A stretch of DNA of 9,730 nucleotides, taken from the NCBI GenBank assembly GCA_002878375.1, contig NIRF01000025.1:1-9730 (forward strand), given 5' to 3'. Position numbers and translations under genes: made by a program. The DNA is from Dictyoglomus sp. NZ13-RE01. GTDB taxonomy: Bacteria > Dictyoglomota > Dictyoglomia > Dictyoglomales > Dictyoglomaceae. How positions within the stretch are numbered: the stretch's first letter is position 1; the number at the start of each line of letters is the position of its first letter. The notes below the pieces were generated by a model. It was given only the letters and a program-made list of their open reading frames with translations, searched no databases and was not told the origin of the DNA. Below are positions 1 to 7,289 of the stretch, piece by piece.

Positions 1-126
1 TAAAGCTTTTTTAGAAAGAGCTCTAATTGATGGTTTTTTCTCTTTTATTAAACTCATTATTAACACAATTAAAATTTCTTTTATCTTTTTTCTTAAAGAA
101 AAATCTGGTAGAATATTAATGACCAT
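1..126 (-). CDS. Putative transposase, N-terminal fragment (runs off the left edge)
   Basis: The ATG is at 126-124 and the frame stays open for 42 codons to the window edge. A good ribosome binding site, GGGAGGTG, lies 6 bases upstream. The peptide begins MVINILPDFSLRKKIKEIL and goes on with a basic, helix-rich stretch including KPSIRALSKKAL, which looks like an N-terminal helix-turn-helix of a DDE-type transposase. The transposase call rests mainly on its place inside an exactly duplicated, sharply bounded repeat; the peptide alone would not prove it. It is identical to the partial gene at the right edge but reads the opposite way, so the two point outward. It is cut by the window and not visibly broken. 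Confidence 0.65.
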   Translation of the reverse strand, partial: MVINILPDFSLRKKIKEILIVLIMSLIKEKKPSIRALSKKAL

Positions 127-133
127 AGTTTTC

Positions 134-188
134 ACCTCCCGGGGTTTGGATGTTATCTCTTTCTAATCTAATTCTAACCCTGGGAGGT
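134..188 (-). promoter_or_regulatory. Hairpin that can sequester the transposase ribosome binding site (left copy)
   Basis: The 13-base arms at 188-176 and 146-134 pair at 12 of 13 positions with one A-C mismatch. The second arm contains the GGGAGG ribosome binding site of the transposase. The first arm lies upstream of the predicted start of the element's own transcript, so only mRNA entering from outside would carry both arms. This is the logic known from IS10 and IS50. Confidence 0.6.
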
Positions 189-200
189 TTTTCTTTTCAA
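171..200 (-). promoter_or_regulatory. Transposase promoter of the left IS copy
   Basis: On the minus strand, TTGAAA (200-195) is followed after 18 bases by TAGAAT (176-171). Each hexamer matches the sigma70 consensus at 5 of 6 positions. Predicted transcription starts near 164-162, about 37 bases before the transposase ATG. It is the mirror copy of the promoter at 9532-9561. Confidence 0.6.
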
Positions 201-237
201 AAACTGATTACAGGTCAGTAATATTTGGAAAATTTTA

Positions 238-246
238 TGATATAAT
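238..246 (+). promoter_or_regulatory. Extended -10 promoter of the transketolase gene
   Basis: TGATATAAT at 238-246 is a perfect extended -10 element (TGnTATAAT). At the normal -35 distance (around 218-223) there is no TTGACA-like hexamer, and that position falls on the junction with the IS end at 218. Transcription would start near 253, giving a leader of about 33 bases before the ATG at 286. Confidence 0.6.
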
Positions 247-253
247 AGTTTCA

Positions 254-265
254 AATTTGCAAATT
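254..265 (+). promoter_or_regulatory. Perfect palindrome at the transketolase transcription start (possible operator)
   Basis: AATTTGCAAATT is a perfect 12-base palindrome lying 7 bases after the -10 hexamer, over the predicted start site. A bound repressor there would block initiation. AT-rich palindromes of this length can also arise by chance, and it does not resemble the operators in front of the LacI-family gene. Confidence 0.35.
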
Positions 266-285
266 CTACAAAGGAGGTTAAAGAA

Positions 286-2220
286 ATGGGCGTTGATCTA
301 AAAAAAGGATTTCTTGAAGAGAAAATTGATGAGAAAACTTTAGAATATCTTAAAAAATTAGCTCATAAATGCAGAGGAGATATTCTAAAGATGACTACCC
401 TTGCTGGATCTGGACATCCAGGAGGATCCATGTCCTCTATTGAAATGTATCTTACTCTTTACTATTTTGCAAATGTGAATCCTCAAAACCCTAAGGACCC
501 TAATAGAGATAGGATCATTATTAGCCATGGGCATACCTCTCCTGGTGTTTACTCTGCTCTTGGGAATTTGGGATTTTTCGATATTGATAAAGCAATTGCG
601 TATTTTAGATTGGCAGGAAGCATTTTTGAAGGACATGTAGAAAGATATGTTCCTGGGGTAGAGTGGAGCACTGGAAATCTTGGACAGGGACTTTCTGCAG
701 GATGCGGTATGGCTCTTTCCGCAAGACTTACGAATAGAAACTTCCATGTCTTTGTAGTTATGGGAGATGGAGAACAACAAAAAGGGCAGATTTCAGAAGC
801 AAGAAGGTTTGCAGTGAAATATAATTTATCTAATTTAACAGTACTTATTGATTATAATAAGTTACAGCTTTCAGGATCATTGTCATCTATTATGCCACAA
901 AACATTAAAGAGAATTATCTTTCCGATGGATGGGAAGTTATAGAGGTAGATGGACATGATTTTCAAGATATTTATCAAGGGATAAGAAAAGCAATAAACG
1001 ATGGAAAACCTACAGCTATAATTGCCCATACTGTTATGGGTAAAGGTGTGTCATTTATGGAAAATAAGTTTGAATTTCATGGGAGAGCATTAAAGCCTGA
1101 TGAATACAAAAAGGCTTTAGAAGAGTTAGGTATTGAAGATGATTTAGAAAAGTATAAGAAGATGAGAGAGGAGTTTAAGCCTGAAGGAAAACATCATGTA
1201 GAAATAGAGCACGTAAATATAGATACGGGAGAGCCATTTACCTATACTCCTGATATGAAAACAGATAACAGGTCAGCCTTTGGAAAAGCTTTGAGAAATC
1301 TTGCAGAACTAAATATTGGGAAAGAGGGGAGAACTCCTATCGCCGTTTTAGATTGTGATTTGGTAGAATCGGTAAGAACCCATGAATTTGAAAAGGTAGC
1401 TCCAAATAACTTTTTTGAGGGAGGAATTCAAGAGCACAATACGGCAACAATAGCAGGTGCCTTGTCAACTCAAGGAGTTCTAACCTTCTTTGCAGACTTT
1501 GGAGTATTTGGAGTAGACGAAACTTATAATCAGCATAGATTAAATGATATAAACTATACAAACCTAAAGTTGATAGTAACCCATTGTGGACTCGATGTGG
1601 GAGAGGATGGAAAAACCCATCAATGTATAGACTACATTGGGACTTTTAGAAATCTTTTTGGTTTTAAAATAATAGTGCCTGCAGATCCTAATCAGACAGA
1701 CAGAGTTATAAGATATGTGGCAAAAGAAAAAGGAAACTTTTTAGTTGCCATGGGAAGATCTGTTGTTCCAATAATTACTGATGAGAAAGGAAATCCTTTC
1801 TTTGGAGGAGATTATAAATTTGTTTATGGAAAGATGGATAAGGTAAGAGATGGAGATAAGGGAGCAATAATAAGCATGGGAAGTATGTTGCATAGGGCAG
1901 TTCAAGCCTGGGAAAAACTAAAGGAGATGGGCATACATGTTAAAGTTTTCAATTTCTCATGTCCTAATGAGATAGATTGGGACTCTTTAAGGGAAGCTAT
2001 AAGTACGGGATTAATAATTACTTATGAGGATCATAATGTAAATACAGGTATTGGAAGCGTAATTGGAAATGCAATTGCGGAAAGCGGATTTTCCGTTAAA
2101 TTTAAGAGATTAGGGGTTAAAGAGTACGGCGCATCTGGAAAACCTGATGCATTATATAAACTACAAGGTTTGGATGTAGATTCTTTAGTTAAAGAAGTAC
2201 TCTCTTTAATCTCCCGCTAA
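286..2220 (+). CDS. tkt: Transketolase, full-length single-chain enzyme
   Basis: This cytoplasmic thiamine-diphosphate enzyme moves two-carbon ketol units between sugar phosphates in the non-oxidative pentose phosphate pathway. Residues about 20-290 form the cofactor-binding domain: GHPGGS (43-48), HGH (81-83), STGNLGQG (128-135) and the diphosphate/Mg motif GDGE (160-163) with Asn191. Residues about 330-480 form the pyrimidine domain, with the catalytic Glu383 in GIQEHN and the substrate loop GEDGKTHQ (439-446). The rest is the C-terminal domain. Its 644 residues are normal for a one-chain transketolase, yet GDGE and GI-EHN look more like the split two-subunit enzymes of archaea and anaerobes. 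The start is set by AAGGAGGT, 7 bases before ATG. The gene has its own promoter, runs opposite to the sugar operon, and ends at a hairpin shared with its convergent neighbour. The family call is secure; the exact substrates are not. Confidence 0.93.
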   Translation: MGVDLKKGFLEEKIDEKTLEYLKKLAHKCRGDILKMTTLAGSGHPGGSMSSIEMYLTLYYFANVNPQNPKDPNRDRIIISHGHTSPGVYSALGNLGFFDIDKAIAYFRLAGSIFEGHVERYVPGVEWSTGNLGQGLSAGCGMALSARLTNRNFHVFVVMGDGEQQKGQISEARRFAVKYNLSNLTVLIDYNKLQLSGSLSSIMPQNIKENYLSDGWEVIEVDGHDFQDIYQGIRKAINDGKPTAIIAHTVMGKGVSFMENKFEFHGRALKPDEYKKALEELGIEDDLEKYKKMREEFKPEGKHHVEIEHVNIDTGEPFTYTPDMKTDNRSAFGKALRNLAELNIGKEGRTPIAVLDCDLVESVRTHEFEKVAPNNFFEGGIQEHNTATIAGALSTQGVLTFFADFGVFGVDETYNQHRLNDINYTNLKLIVTHCGLDVGEDGKTHQCIDYIGTFRNLFGFKIIVPADPNQTDRVIRYVAKEKGNFLVAMGRSVVPIITDEKGNPFFGGDYKFVYGKMDKVRDGDKGAIISMGSMLHRAVQAWEKLKEMGIHVKVFNFSCPNEIDWDSLREAISTGLIITYEDHNVNTGIGSVIGNAIAESGFSVKFKRLGVKEYGASGKPDALYKLQGLDVDSLVKEVLSLISR

Positions 2221-2225
2221 GAAAA

Positions 2226-2263
2226 AAGAAGGGTAATAGGGGATTTTTCCTATTACCCTTCTT
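2226..2263. terminator. Bidirectional hairpin terminator between convergent genes
   Basis: A perfect 15-bp stem pairs 2226-2240 with 2249-2263 around an 8-base loop (core GGGTAATAGG / CCTATTACCC). On the minus strand it is followed by TTTTTT, so it is a strong intrinsic terminator for the gene ending at 2262, whose stop codon overlaps the stem. In the + direction the following tract is only pyrimidine-rich, so transketolase termination may be less efficient. Confidence 0.85.
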
Positions 2264-3188
2264 ATCTTCTAAAAATCTTTTCTCCAGTATTTGGCCAGAT
2301 AACCTTTTCCTCTTGGAGCAGATTGAATGCGGATATTTCGAGTTTTTCTGCGAAGGTCTCTTCTCCTCTATCTCTTATCTCTCTTAAGATTTTAGCAAAA
2401 AGCCTTTCTATCTCTTGGGCTAAGTAAAAGGTCTCTTCTTGAGACTCTACCTTACAGGTCCAATTCTTTTTATCAAAGGATATTTTTAGAGAGCCGTAAT
2501 TATTTTCTAAAGGAAGAAGTAGAAGCTCCGTGGTACTTGTTCCCCATCTCTCCACTAATGCTTTAGCTACATTGGTAAGAACTTTCTGAGCAAAGTTGAT
2601 AATTCTCTTTCTCTCTTCCTTCTCCCATTCCTCGAAGTAATCAACAAGAGGAATATTTTCTAAGGCATAAACATTAAGATATCCTTTAGGGGGAAGGACT
2701 CCAGGAATTATATTTAATGGATTTCCTTTTTGAAAGAGCCAGTATCTTGTTTCTGTAGGACTCTCGTAAAAAACAACTCCACTAAACTCTCTCTTTTGAA
2801 GTAGTGCAAAAAATCTACTTGGAATTATTGTATCTACATCCAACTGAACATATATAGGTTTACCAATATATTTTCCTGCTATTGCAATAATTAGAGGTTT
2901 ATCCACTGCATAAAAGCTAACTTTTCCAACGCCCGCATATATTTGTTGTACTAAAAGGTTTATACTGGTCAAATCATCATAATCCGGTATATTTAGAACC
3001 TTTGCAAGAAAAGCCTTGCCTTGGTAGATTAGGACTATTATTCTGATTTTATCGTCGTAATAGTAAAGTACTCCTGTGGATCTTTCTCTCTGTAGCCTCT
3101 TTAAGAACCTATCAAAATTTAAAAGGTACGATGGGAGATCACCGAATTCCAAAGCCTTTTTATCAAGGAGTTTTATAATATCTTCCAT
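2262..3188 (-). CDS. Uncharacterised protein with a tandem internal duplication
   Basis: I do not recognise a named family. The 308-residue protein has no signal peptide or membrane segment, so it is probably cytoplasmic. Two stretches align without gaps at an offset of 98 residues: LQRERSTGVLYYYDDK (32-47) and LQKREFSGVVFYESP (130-144), followed by LIYQGK (53-58) and LFQKGN (151-156). The pattern of a helix, then SGxL plus strands, then a basic turn with QG/KG resembles my memory of DUF4388/PATAN-type domains in bacterial signalling proteins, but that is a weak guess. A charged helical segment (185-215) links to a C-terminal region (about 220-308) that looks alpha/beta. The start uses AGGGGAG five bases before ATG. 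It lies 71 bases after the dehydrogenase gene and has its own likely promoter, so it may be read both from that promoter and by run-on from the sugar operon. Confidence 0.8.
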   Translation of the reverse strand: MEDIIKLLDKKALEFGDLPSYLLNFDRFLKRLQRERSTGVLYYYDDKIRIIVLIYQGKAFLAKVLNIPDYDDLTSINLLVQQIYAGVGKVSFYAVDKPLIIAIAGKYIGKPIYVQLDVDTIIPSRFFALLQKREFSGVVFYESPTETRYWLFQKGNPLNIIPGVLPPKGYLNVYALENIPLVDYFEEWEKEERKRIINFAQKVLTNVAKALVERWGTSTTELLLLPLENNYGSLKISFDKKNWTCKVESQEETFYLAQEIERLFAKILREIRDRGEETFAEKLEISAFNLLQEEKVIWPNTGEKIFRR

Positions 3189-3220
3189 AACAACTCCCCT
3201 TATAAGTTTATCTTAATGTA

Positions 3221-3250
3221 ATTTTAACATGAAAATTAAAATTTTTTCAA
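3221..3250 (-). promoter_or_regulatory. Promoter of the uncharacterised 308-residue gene
   Basis: On the minus strand TTGAAA (3250-3245) is separated by 18 bases from TAAAAT (3226-3221), and a TG one base before the -10 hexamer makes it an extended -10. The start would fall near 3214, about 26 bases before the ATG at 3188. Confidence 0.5.
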
Positions 3251-3259
3251 GTTTTTAAT

Positions 3260-4351
3260 TTAAGGTTTTAAGATTATTTTTATAGAATTTTCTCCATTAT
3301 GAACTAATTCTATTCCTTCCTGGAAATTCTGGAGAGGGAGAATATGGGTAACTATTGAATCTACTTTGACCTTTCCTTCTTCTAAATACCTTATTGCCTT
3401 TGGATAACAAAAAGGACCTAAATGGGCTCCATATATGTTTAGTTCTTTTACGTCTCCAATTATAGACCAATCCACGCAAGTAGGTTCTGCATGTACCCCA
3501 AACTCTACAAAAGTGCCTAATTTTCTTATCATCTTTAAACCTTGAATAACTGCAGATTTTGAACCACTTGCCTCTATGTACACATCACATCCATAACCCT
3601 CAGTAAGATCTAAAACCTTTTTCACTACATCCTCTTCTAAAGGATTAATAACTATATCTGCTCCTAAATTTTTTGCAATTTCTAATCTATTTTGTTTTAG
3701 ATCTATGGCTATAAGAAGTCCTGGACCTTTCATTTTTGCTATCTGAAGCATGAAGAGACCAATTGGTCCCATACCCGCAATTACTACTACATCATTTAGT
3801 TGAATATTTGCTCTTTCCACAGCATGAATAGCACATGCAAGAGGCTCAATAGTTGCAGCATACTCAGGTTTGATGGAGTATGGTACTTTATGGATGATAG
3901 AGTTTGCAGGATACTTCATATATTCTGCCCAAGATCCTTCTGCCCTATCTTTTATGAATCCGAAAATGTCGTGTTGTTGACACATCCAATATTTTCCTTC
4001 TTTGCAAAATCTACATTTACCACAAGGGATAATCTGCTCAGCTATTGCCCAATCTCCAATATCAATACCATGTTTTTCTTTTGCCCCTTCTCCTAATGCA
4101 ACTACTTCACCTATAAACTCGTGTCCAGGAATCACTGGTGTTTGGATATAGGGAGGAATATCTTCTGAGCCCCAAACTCTATGCCCATAGTAAGTTTTAA
4201 CATCACTTGCACATATACCAGTAGCAAGAACTTTTACTAAAACTTCTTCTCTGCCAATTTTAGGAACTGGTCTCTCCTCAAGTCGATAGTCTTTAGGACC
4301 ATAAACTACAACAGCCTTCATTTTATCAGGTAAATTCATAAAAAGGGACAT
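3260..4351 (-). CDS. Zinc-dependent medium-chain alcohol/polyol dehydrogenase
   Basis: A cytoplasmic NAD(P)-linked enzyme interconverting an alcohol and a ketone or aldehyde, of the sorbitol/threonine dehydrogenase group. With ATG at 4351 (363 residues) the visible parts are: catalytic zinc ligands Cys47 (GICASD), His77-Glu78 (GHE) and Glu169 (IEPLA); structural zinc cysteines 110, 113, 116 and 124; the nucleotide fold GMGPIG (193-198), with Asp217 at the end of the second strand favouring NAD over NADP. The segment YWMCQQHDIFGF reminds me of erythritol/L-threitol dehydrogenases, which is a lead and not an assignment. The frame stays open upstream to a TTG at 4369, but ATG 4351 is preferred: it overlaps the rbsD stop as TAATG, implying coupled translation, and has GGAG ten bases upstream. 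It is the last gene of the transport operon, where ribokinase would be expected in a classic rbs cluster. Confidence 0.9.
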   Translation of the reverse strand: MSLFMNLPDKMKAVVVYGPKDYRLEERPVPKIGREEVLVKVLATGICASDVKTYYGHRVWGSEDIPPYIQTPVIPGHEFIGEVVALGEGAKEKHGIDIGDWAIAEQIIPCGKCRFCKEGKYWMCQQHDIFGFIKDRAEGSWAEYMKYPANSIIHKVPYSIKPEYAATIEPLACAIHAVERANIQLNDVVVIAGMGPIGLFMLQIAKMKGPGLLIAIDLKQNRLEIAKNLGADIVINPLEEDVVKKVLDLTEGYGCDVYIEASGSKSAVIQGLKMIRKLGTFVEFGVHAEPTCVDWSIIGDVKELNIYGAHLGPFCYPKAIRYLEEGKVKVDSIVTHILPLQNFQEGIELVHNGENSIKIILKP

Positions 4352-4746
4352 TAGAAAGCAACTCCACAAACAAGAATTATATTAGCATATGGAGTAAATT
4401 CAGCAGATCTTACTATTCCTTTTGCATTTTTGCTTATCTCTTTAAATTTTGTATGGGATACAAACTCTATAGGTGTATTTCCAATTATTTCTTTAATTTT
4501 TTCTAAAAGTTCAGGACTAGTTTTTTCAATTTCTTCTGCAAGTATTACTTTTTCTATAACTATTTCTTCATAAATTGCTTTTAAAATATCTAGAAATCTC
4601 GGTATATTTTTGACTAAGGTTAAATCTATTCTTTTTACATCTTTAGGAATTGGAAAACCTGCATCACAAATAACTAGCAAATCAGTGTGTCCTAAAGATG
4701 ATAAAACCGCAATTAATTCTGGATTTAATATTCCACCTTTTTTCAT
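4351..4746 (-). CDS. rbsD: RbsD/FucU-family sugar pyranase (mutarotase)
   Basis: The family interconverts pyranose and furanose forms (RbsD) or anomers (FucU) of a sugar after import, in the cytoplasm, as a ring-shaped oligomer. The 131 residues match the usual RbsD length and nearly all of its landmarks: MKKGGILNPEL at the N-terminus, LGHTD with catalytic His20, CDAGFPIP with Asp28, RIDLTL (39-44), His98 in VSHTKFK, and the C-terminal TPYANIIL plus CGVAF. The family's usual TGE before that block is SAE here. Ribosome binding site AAGGGGG lies about seven bases before ATG. The gene is 22 bases after rbsC and overlaps the dehydrogenase start by one base. RbsD is known for ribose; with no kinase in the operon the actual sugar may differ. 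Confidence 0.93.
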   Translation of the reverse strand: MKKGGILNPELIAVLSSLGHTDLLVICDAGFPIPKDVKRIDLTLVKNIPRFLDILKAIYEEIVIEKVILAEEIEKTSPELLEKIKEIIGNTPIEFVSHTKFKEISKNAKGIVRSAEFTPYANIILVCGVAF

Positions 4747-4768
4747 AAATTTACCCCCTTATCTAAAT

Positions 4769-5722
4769 TTATTTAGCAAATTTAACTCCTCGAGCTAAAG
4801 ATGTAGCTGCTATTGCTAATACTAAGCCTCGAGCTATGTATTGATAGAAAGGAGGAACTTGTAATAGATTTAAAATATTACCCAAAATAGTCATAATTAA
4901 AGCGCCCATAAATGTTCCTATTAAAGAGCCAATTCCACCTACAAAGCTTATACCTCCAAGTACTGATGAAGCAATGGCATCTAATTCATAACCTTCCCCA
5001 GCAATAGGATATGCAGAATCTAATCTTGCAGTAAGCATTATACCTCCCAATGATGCACAAAATCCTGAAAATGCAAAAACAAAGATTTTTACTTTATCTG
5101 CTTTAATTCCAGAATATCTTAGAGCTTCCTCATTTCCCCCTAAAGCGTATATATATCTTCCTAATCTTGTTTTAGAGAGAATGAATTGACCTAAAATATA
5201 AATAAATATCATTATAAAAGTTAGTCCAGAAATAGGACCAAAATATTTTGCTATTATTCTAAAGGATGGAGGAAAAAGGGAAATAGGGGAACCACCAGTG
5301 ATTATTAATGCCCCACCTCTTGCAATTGCCATCATGGATAGTGTAGCTACAAAAGATGGAATTTTTACTTTTGTTACTAAAAATCCATTAATCAGACCTG
5401 CGCTTATCCCTACGAGTAGTGCTAAGATTATAGAAAGGAAAGGATGTATATTCAAAAATTTCATTAGATAGGCTACTACCGCTCCTGAAAGTGCAAGAAC
5501 CGAACCAGGAGAAAGATCTATTCCACCTACGAGAATTACAAAAGTTTCACCAGCTGCTAAAACGGCTATTACAGCTACTTGAGCTAATATATTTCTAAGA
5601 TTTATAATTGTAAAAAAATATGGGGAAAGAATGGTGGAAACTATAATGAGTCCTAACAAGGCAAAAAAAGGAAAGATTTCTCTTCTTTCAGAAATCCACT
5701 CCCATTTATCTTTTGTGATCAT
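4769..5722 (-). CDS. rbsC: RbsC-type sugar ABC transporter permease
   Basis: An inner-membrane permease of the carbohydrate uptake CUT2 group, working as a dimer with the RbsA ATPase and the RbsB-like receptor. The 317 residues hold about eight to ten hydrophobic segments, starting after a charged N-terminal tail (1-15). Family marks are VGGIDLSPGSVLALSG, the cytoplasmic coupling loop LGRYIYALGGNEEALRYSGI, and the run AGEGYELDAIASSVLGG followed by GGIGSLIGTFMGAL. Length is normal. ATG overlaps the rbsA stop by four bases (ATGA), and AAGGAGG sits seven bases upstream, so the two are translationally coupled. The substrate cannot be read from the permease; ribose or another pentose is the default from context. 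Confidence 0.94.
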   Translation of the reverse strand: MITKDKWEWISERREIFPFFALLGLIIVSTILSPYFFTIINLRNILAQVAVIAVLAAGETFVILVGGIDLSPGSVLALSGAVVAYLMKFLNIHPFLSIILALLVGISAGLINGFLVTKVKIPSFVATLSMMAIARGGALIITGGSPISLFPPSFRIIAKYFGPISGLTFIMIFIYILGQFILSKTRLGRYIYALGGNEEALRYSGIKADKVKIFVFAFSGFCASLGGIMLTARLDSAYPIAGEGYELDAIASSVLGGISFVGGIGSLIGTFMGALIMTILGNILNLLQVPPFYQYIARGLVLAIAATSLARGVKFAK

Positions 5723-7236
5723 ACTTTTGCCTCCTTTTCCAAACCCATTGCCAAGTATAAAATATTTTCTCTTGTGGCCTTATTTTTAGGTAGAATCCCT
5801 TTTGGTTCTCCCTTATAAAGAATTAAAATTCTATTAGCTAAATTCAATACCTCCTCTATTTCTGAAGAAAAAAGTAATATAGAGATGCCTTTTTGAGAAA
5901 GTTCTAAAAGTAACTTTCTTATCTCAGCTTTTGCTCCTACATCAATTCCTCGTGTTGGCTCATCTACTATTAGGATTTTTGGATTAGTAGCTAACCACTT
6001 TGCTAAGACTACTTTCTGTTGGTTTCCACCACTAAGATTCTCTACTTTTTGTTTTAAAGTAGGTGTTATTATCTTTAGCTGTTCTATCCACTTTTTAGCT
6101 ACTTCTATTTCTTTTTTAGAATCAATTATAAAATTCCACCAACAGATTTGGGATAAACTTGGAAGAGTAATATTTTGAGCGACATTCATTTGTCCGATAA
6201 GTCCTTGTTGTCTTCTATTCTCTGGAACTAATCCTATGCCAAGATTCAATGCATCATATGGACTTTTTATTTCTACTCTTTTATTTTCTATCCATATTTC
6301 CCCACTATCTTTTTTTTCTATACCCCATAACACCCTCGCAATTTCAGTTTTTCCAGCCCCTAAAAGACCTGTTATCCCTAAAATCTCTCCTTTGTAAAGG
6401 TTAAAGCATAAATTTTTTACTTTGACAAAAGCGGAAGAAATATTCAGATTTTCAACTCTCATTATTTCTTCTTTAGATAATGTCTCATGAAAGGAAGTAT
6501 ATAAAGTATCAAATGTTTTTCCCGTTATTAGTTGGACTACATAAGAGGGGGAAGTTTTATTTGTTTCTAACGTTGCAATTTTATGACCATCTCTTAATAC
6601 TGTGATTTTATCAGAAATTTCAAATACTTCATCTAGTCTATGACTTATGTATAAAATTGTGATACCTTGCTTTTTCAGGGATCTGATCACATCAAAAAGT
6701 TTAGAAATCTCTGTAATAGTTAATGCAGAGGTAGGTTCATCCATAATAATTATTTTAGCTTTTTTAGAGATAGCTTTTGCTATTTCAACCTTCTGCTGTT
6801 CTCCTATACTTAAACGAGAAACCTTAATCCGGGGAGATATATCTCCCCCTAAAAGTTCAAGGATTTTTTCTGCTTCTTTGAAAATGCTTTCAAAATTTAT
6901 TGTTTTTAAATAAGAGTTATTAGAATCATGTTCGATAAATATATTTTCCGCTACACTAAGATTAGGATAAAGCATTAATTCCTGATGAATCATCACTATT
7001 CCTAATTTGTTTGCTATGGTAGGATTTAAGTTCTCAATCTTTTTTCCCTCCAAATAAATTTCCCCACTATCATTTGGAATAATTCCTGCTATAATTTTCA
7101 TTAAAGTAGATTTTCCAGCCCCATTTTCTCCAACAATTGCATGAACTTCCCCCTTCTCTATTTCTAAAGATACATCTGATAATGCTTTCACTCCTGGAAA
7201 GCTTTTATTTATTTTTTCTAACTTCAAAATTATCAT
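5719..7236 (-). CDS. rbsA: RbsA-type sugar ABC transporter ATPase with two nucleotide-binding domains
   Basis: This cytoplasmic ATPase powers the RbsC permease. The 505 residues contain two fused ABC domains. Domain 1 (about 3-240): Walker A GENGAGKST (36-44), signature LSIGEQQ (142-148), Walker B IIIMDEP with Asp166-Glu167, and H-loop His199. Domain 2 (about 258-500): Walker A GLLGAGKTE (290-298), signature LSGGNQQ (401-407), Walker B with Asp425-Glu426; its H-loop position is SSE (457-459) instead of His. Such asymmetry is typical for CUT2 ATPases, where one site is thought to be weak, although GAGKT here is closer to a standard Walker A than the GAGRT common in this group. ATG follows GGAGGT by seven bases. 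The gene comes 53 bases after the receptor gene, across a hairpin. Confidence 0.95.
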   Translation of the reverse strand: MIILKLEKINKSFPGVKALSDVSLEIEKGEVHAIVGENGAGKSTLMKIIAGIIPNDSGEIYLEGKKIENLNPTIANKLGIVMIHQELMLYPNLSVAENIFIEHDSNNSYLKTINFESIFKEAEKILELLGGDISPRIKVSRLSIGEQQKVEIAKAISKKAKIIIMDEPTSALTITEISKLFDVIRSLKKQGITILYISHRLDEVFEISDKITVLRDGHKIATLETNKTSPSYVVQLITGKTFDTLYTSFHETLSKEEIMRVENLNISSAFVKVKNLCFNLYKGEILGITGLLGAGKTEIARVLWGIEKKDSGEIWIENKRVEIKSPYDALNLGIGLVPENRRQQGLIGQMNVAQNITLPSLSQICWWNFIIDSKKEIEVAKKWIEQLKIITPTLKQKVENLSGGNQQKVVLAKWLATNPKILIVDEPTRGIDVGAKAEIRKLLLELSQKGISILLFSSEIEEVLNLANRILILYKGEPKGILPKNKATRENILYLAMGLEKEAKV

Positions 7237-7253
7237 ATATTTACCTCCATAAA

Positions 7254-7283
7254 AAGGGGTAGGGAATTTTATCCCTACCCCTT
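7254..7283 (-). terminator. Intercistronic hairpin between the binding-protein and ATPase genes
   Basis: A perfect 12-bp stem pairs 7254-7265 with 7272-7283 around a 6-base loop (core GGGGTAGGGA / TCCCTACCCC). On the minus strand only about three T residues follow before the rbsA ribosome binding site, so it is a weak terminator or an mRNA 3'-end stabiliser. Either would yield more receptor than ATPase, a known pattern in ABC operons. Confidence 0.75.
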
Positions 7284-7289
7284 GAAATT

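Larger units (their letters stand above)
1..218 (-). mobile_element. Left insertion-sequence end (5' part, continues beyond the window)
   Basis: Bases 2-218 are the exact reverse complement of 9514-9730, checked base by base. The match stops sharply at 218/219, which marks the element's inner terminus; the tip reads CTGACCTGTAATCAG on the minus strand. Inside, in order on the minus strand, are a promoter, an inverted repeat, a ribosome binding site and a transposase-like start codon, the usual layout of an IS left end. Only the 5' part is visible. The family cannot be named because the catalytic domain, the other terminus and the target duplication all lie outside. Confidence 0.8.

Noticed and set aside
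205-260. An outward promoter supplied by the left IS end that drives transketolase
   Set aside because: No TTGACA-like sequence in the IS tip is at proper distance from TATAAT; the -10 lies wholly outside the IS.
385-780. Open frame of 131 codons on the minus strand inside the transketolase gene
   Set aside because: It lies fully antisense to a gene with secure motifs, has no recognisable domain, and its peptide has the composition of a shadow frame.
3234-3260. AT-only inverted repeat (AATTAAAA / TTTTAATT) after the dehydrogenase stop as a terminator
   Set aside because: The 8- to 9-bp stem has no GC pair and would hardly form in a thermophile. Read-through into the next gene seems likelier.
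3800-4096. Open frame of 98 codons on the + strand opposite the dehydrogenase
   Set aside because: It is antisense to conserved zinc-binding and Rossmann motifs, rich in Cys, Phe and Ser as shadow frames of this gene would be, with no convincing ribosome binding site seen.
4352-4369. Longer start for the dehydrogenase at TTG 4369
   Set aside because: It would add six residues of no family character inside rbsD, whereas ATG 4351 has an upstream GGAG and overlaps the rbsD stop as TAATG.
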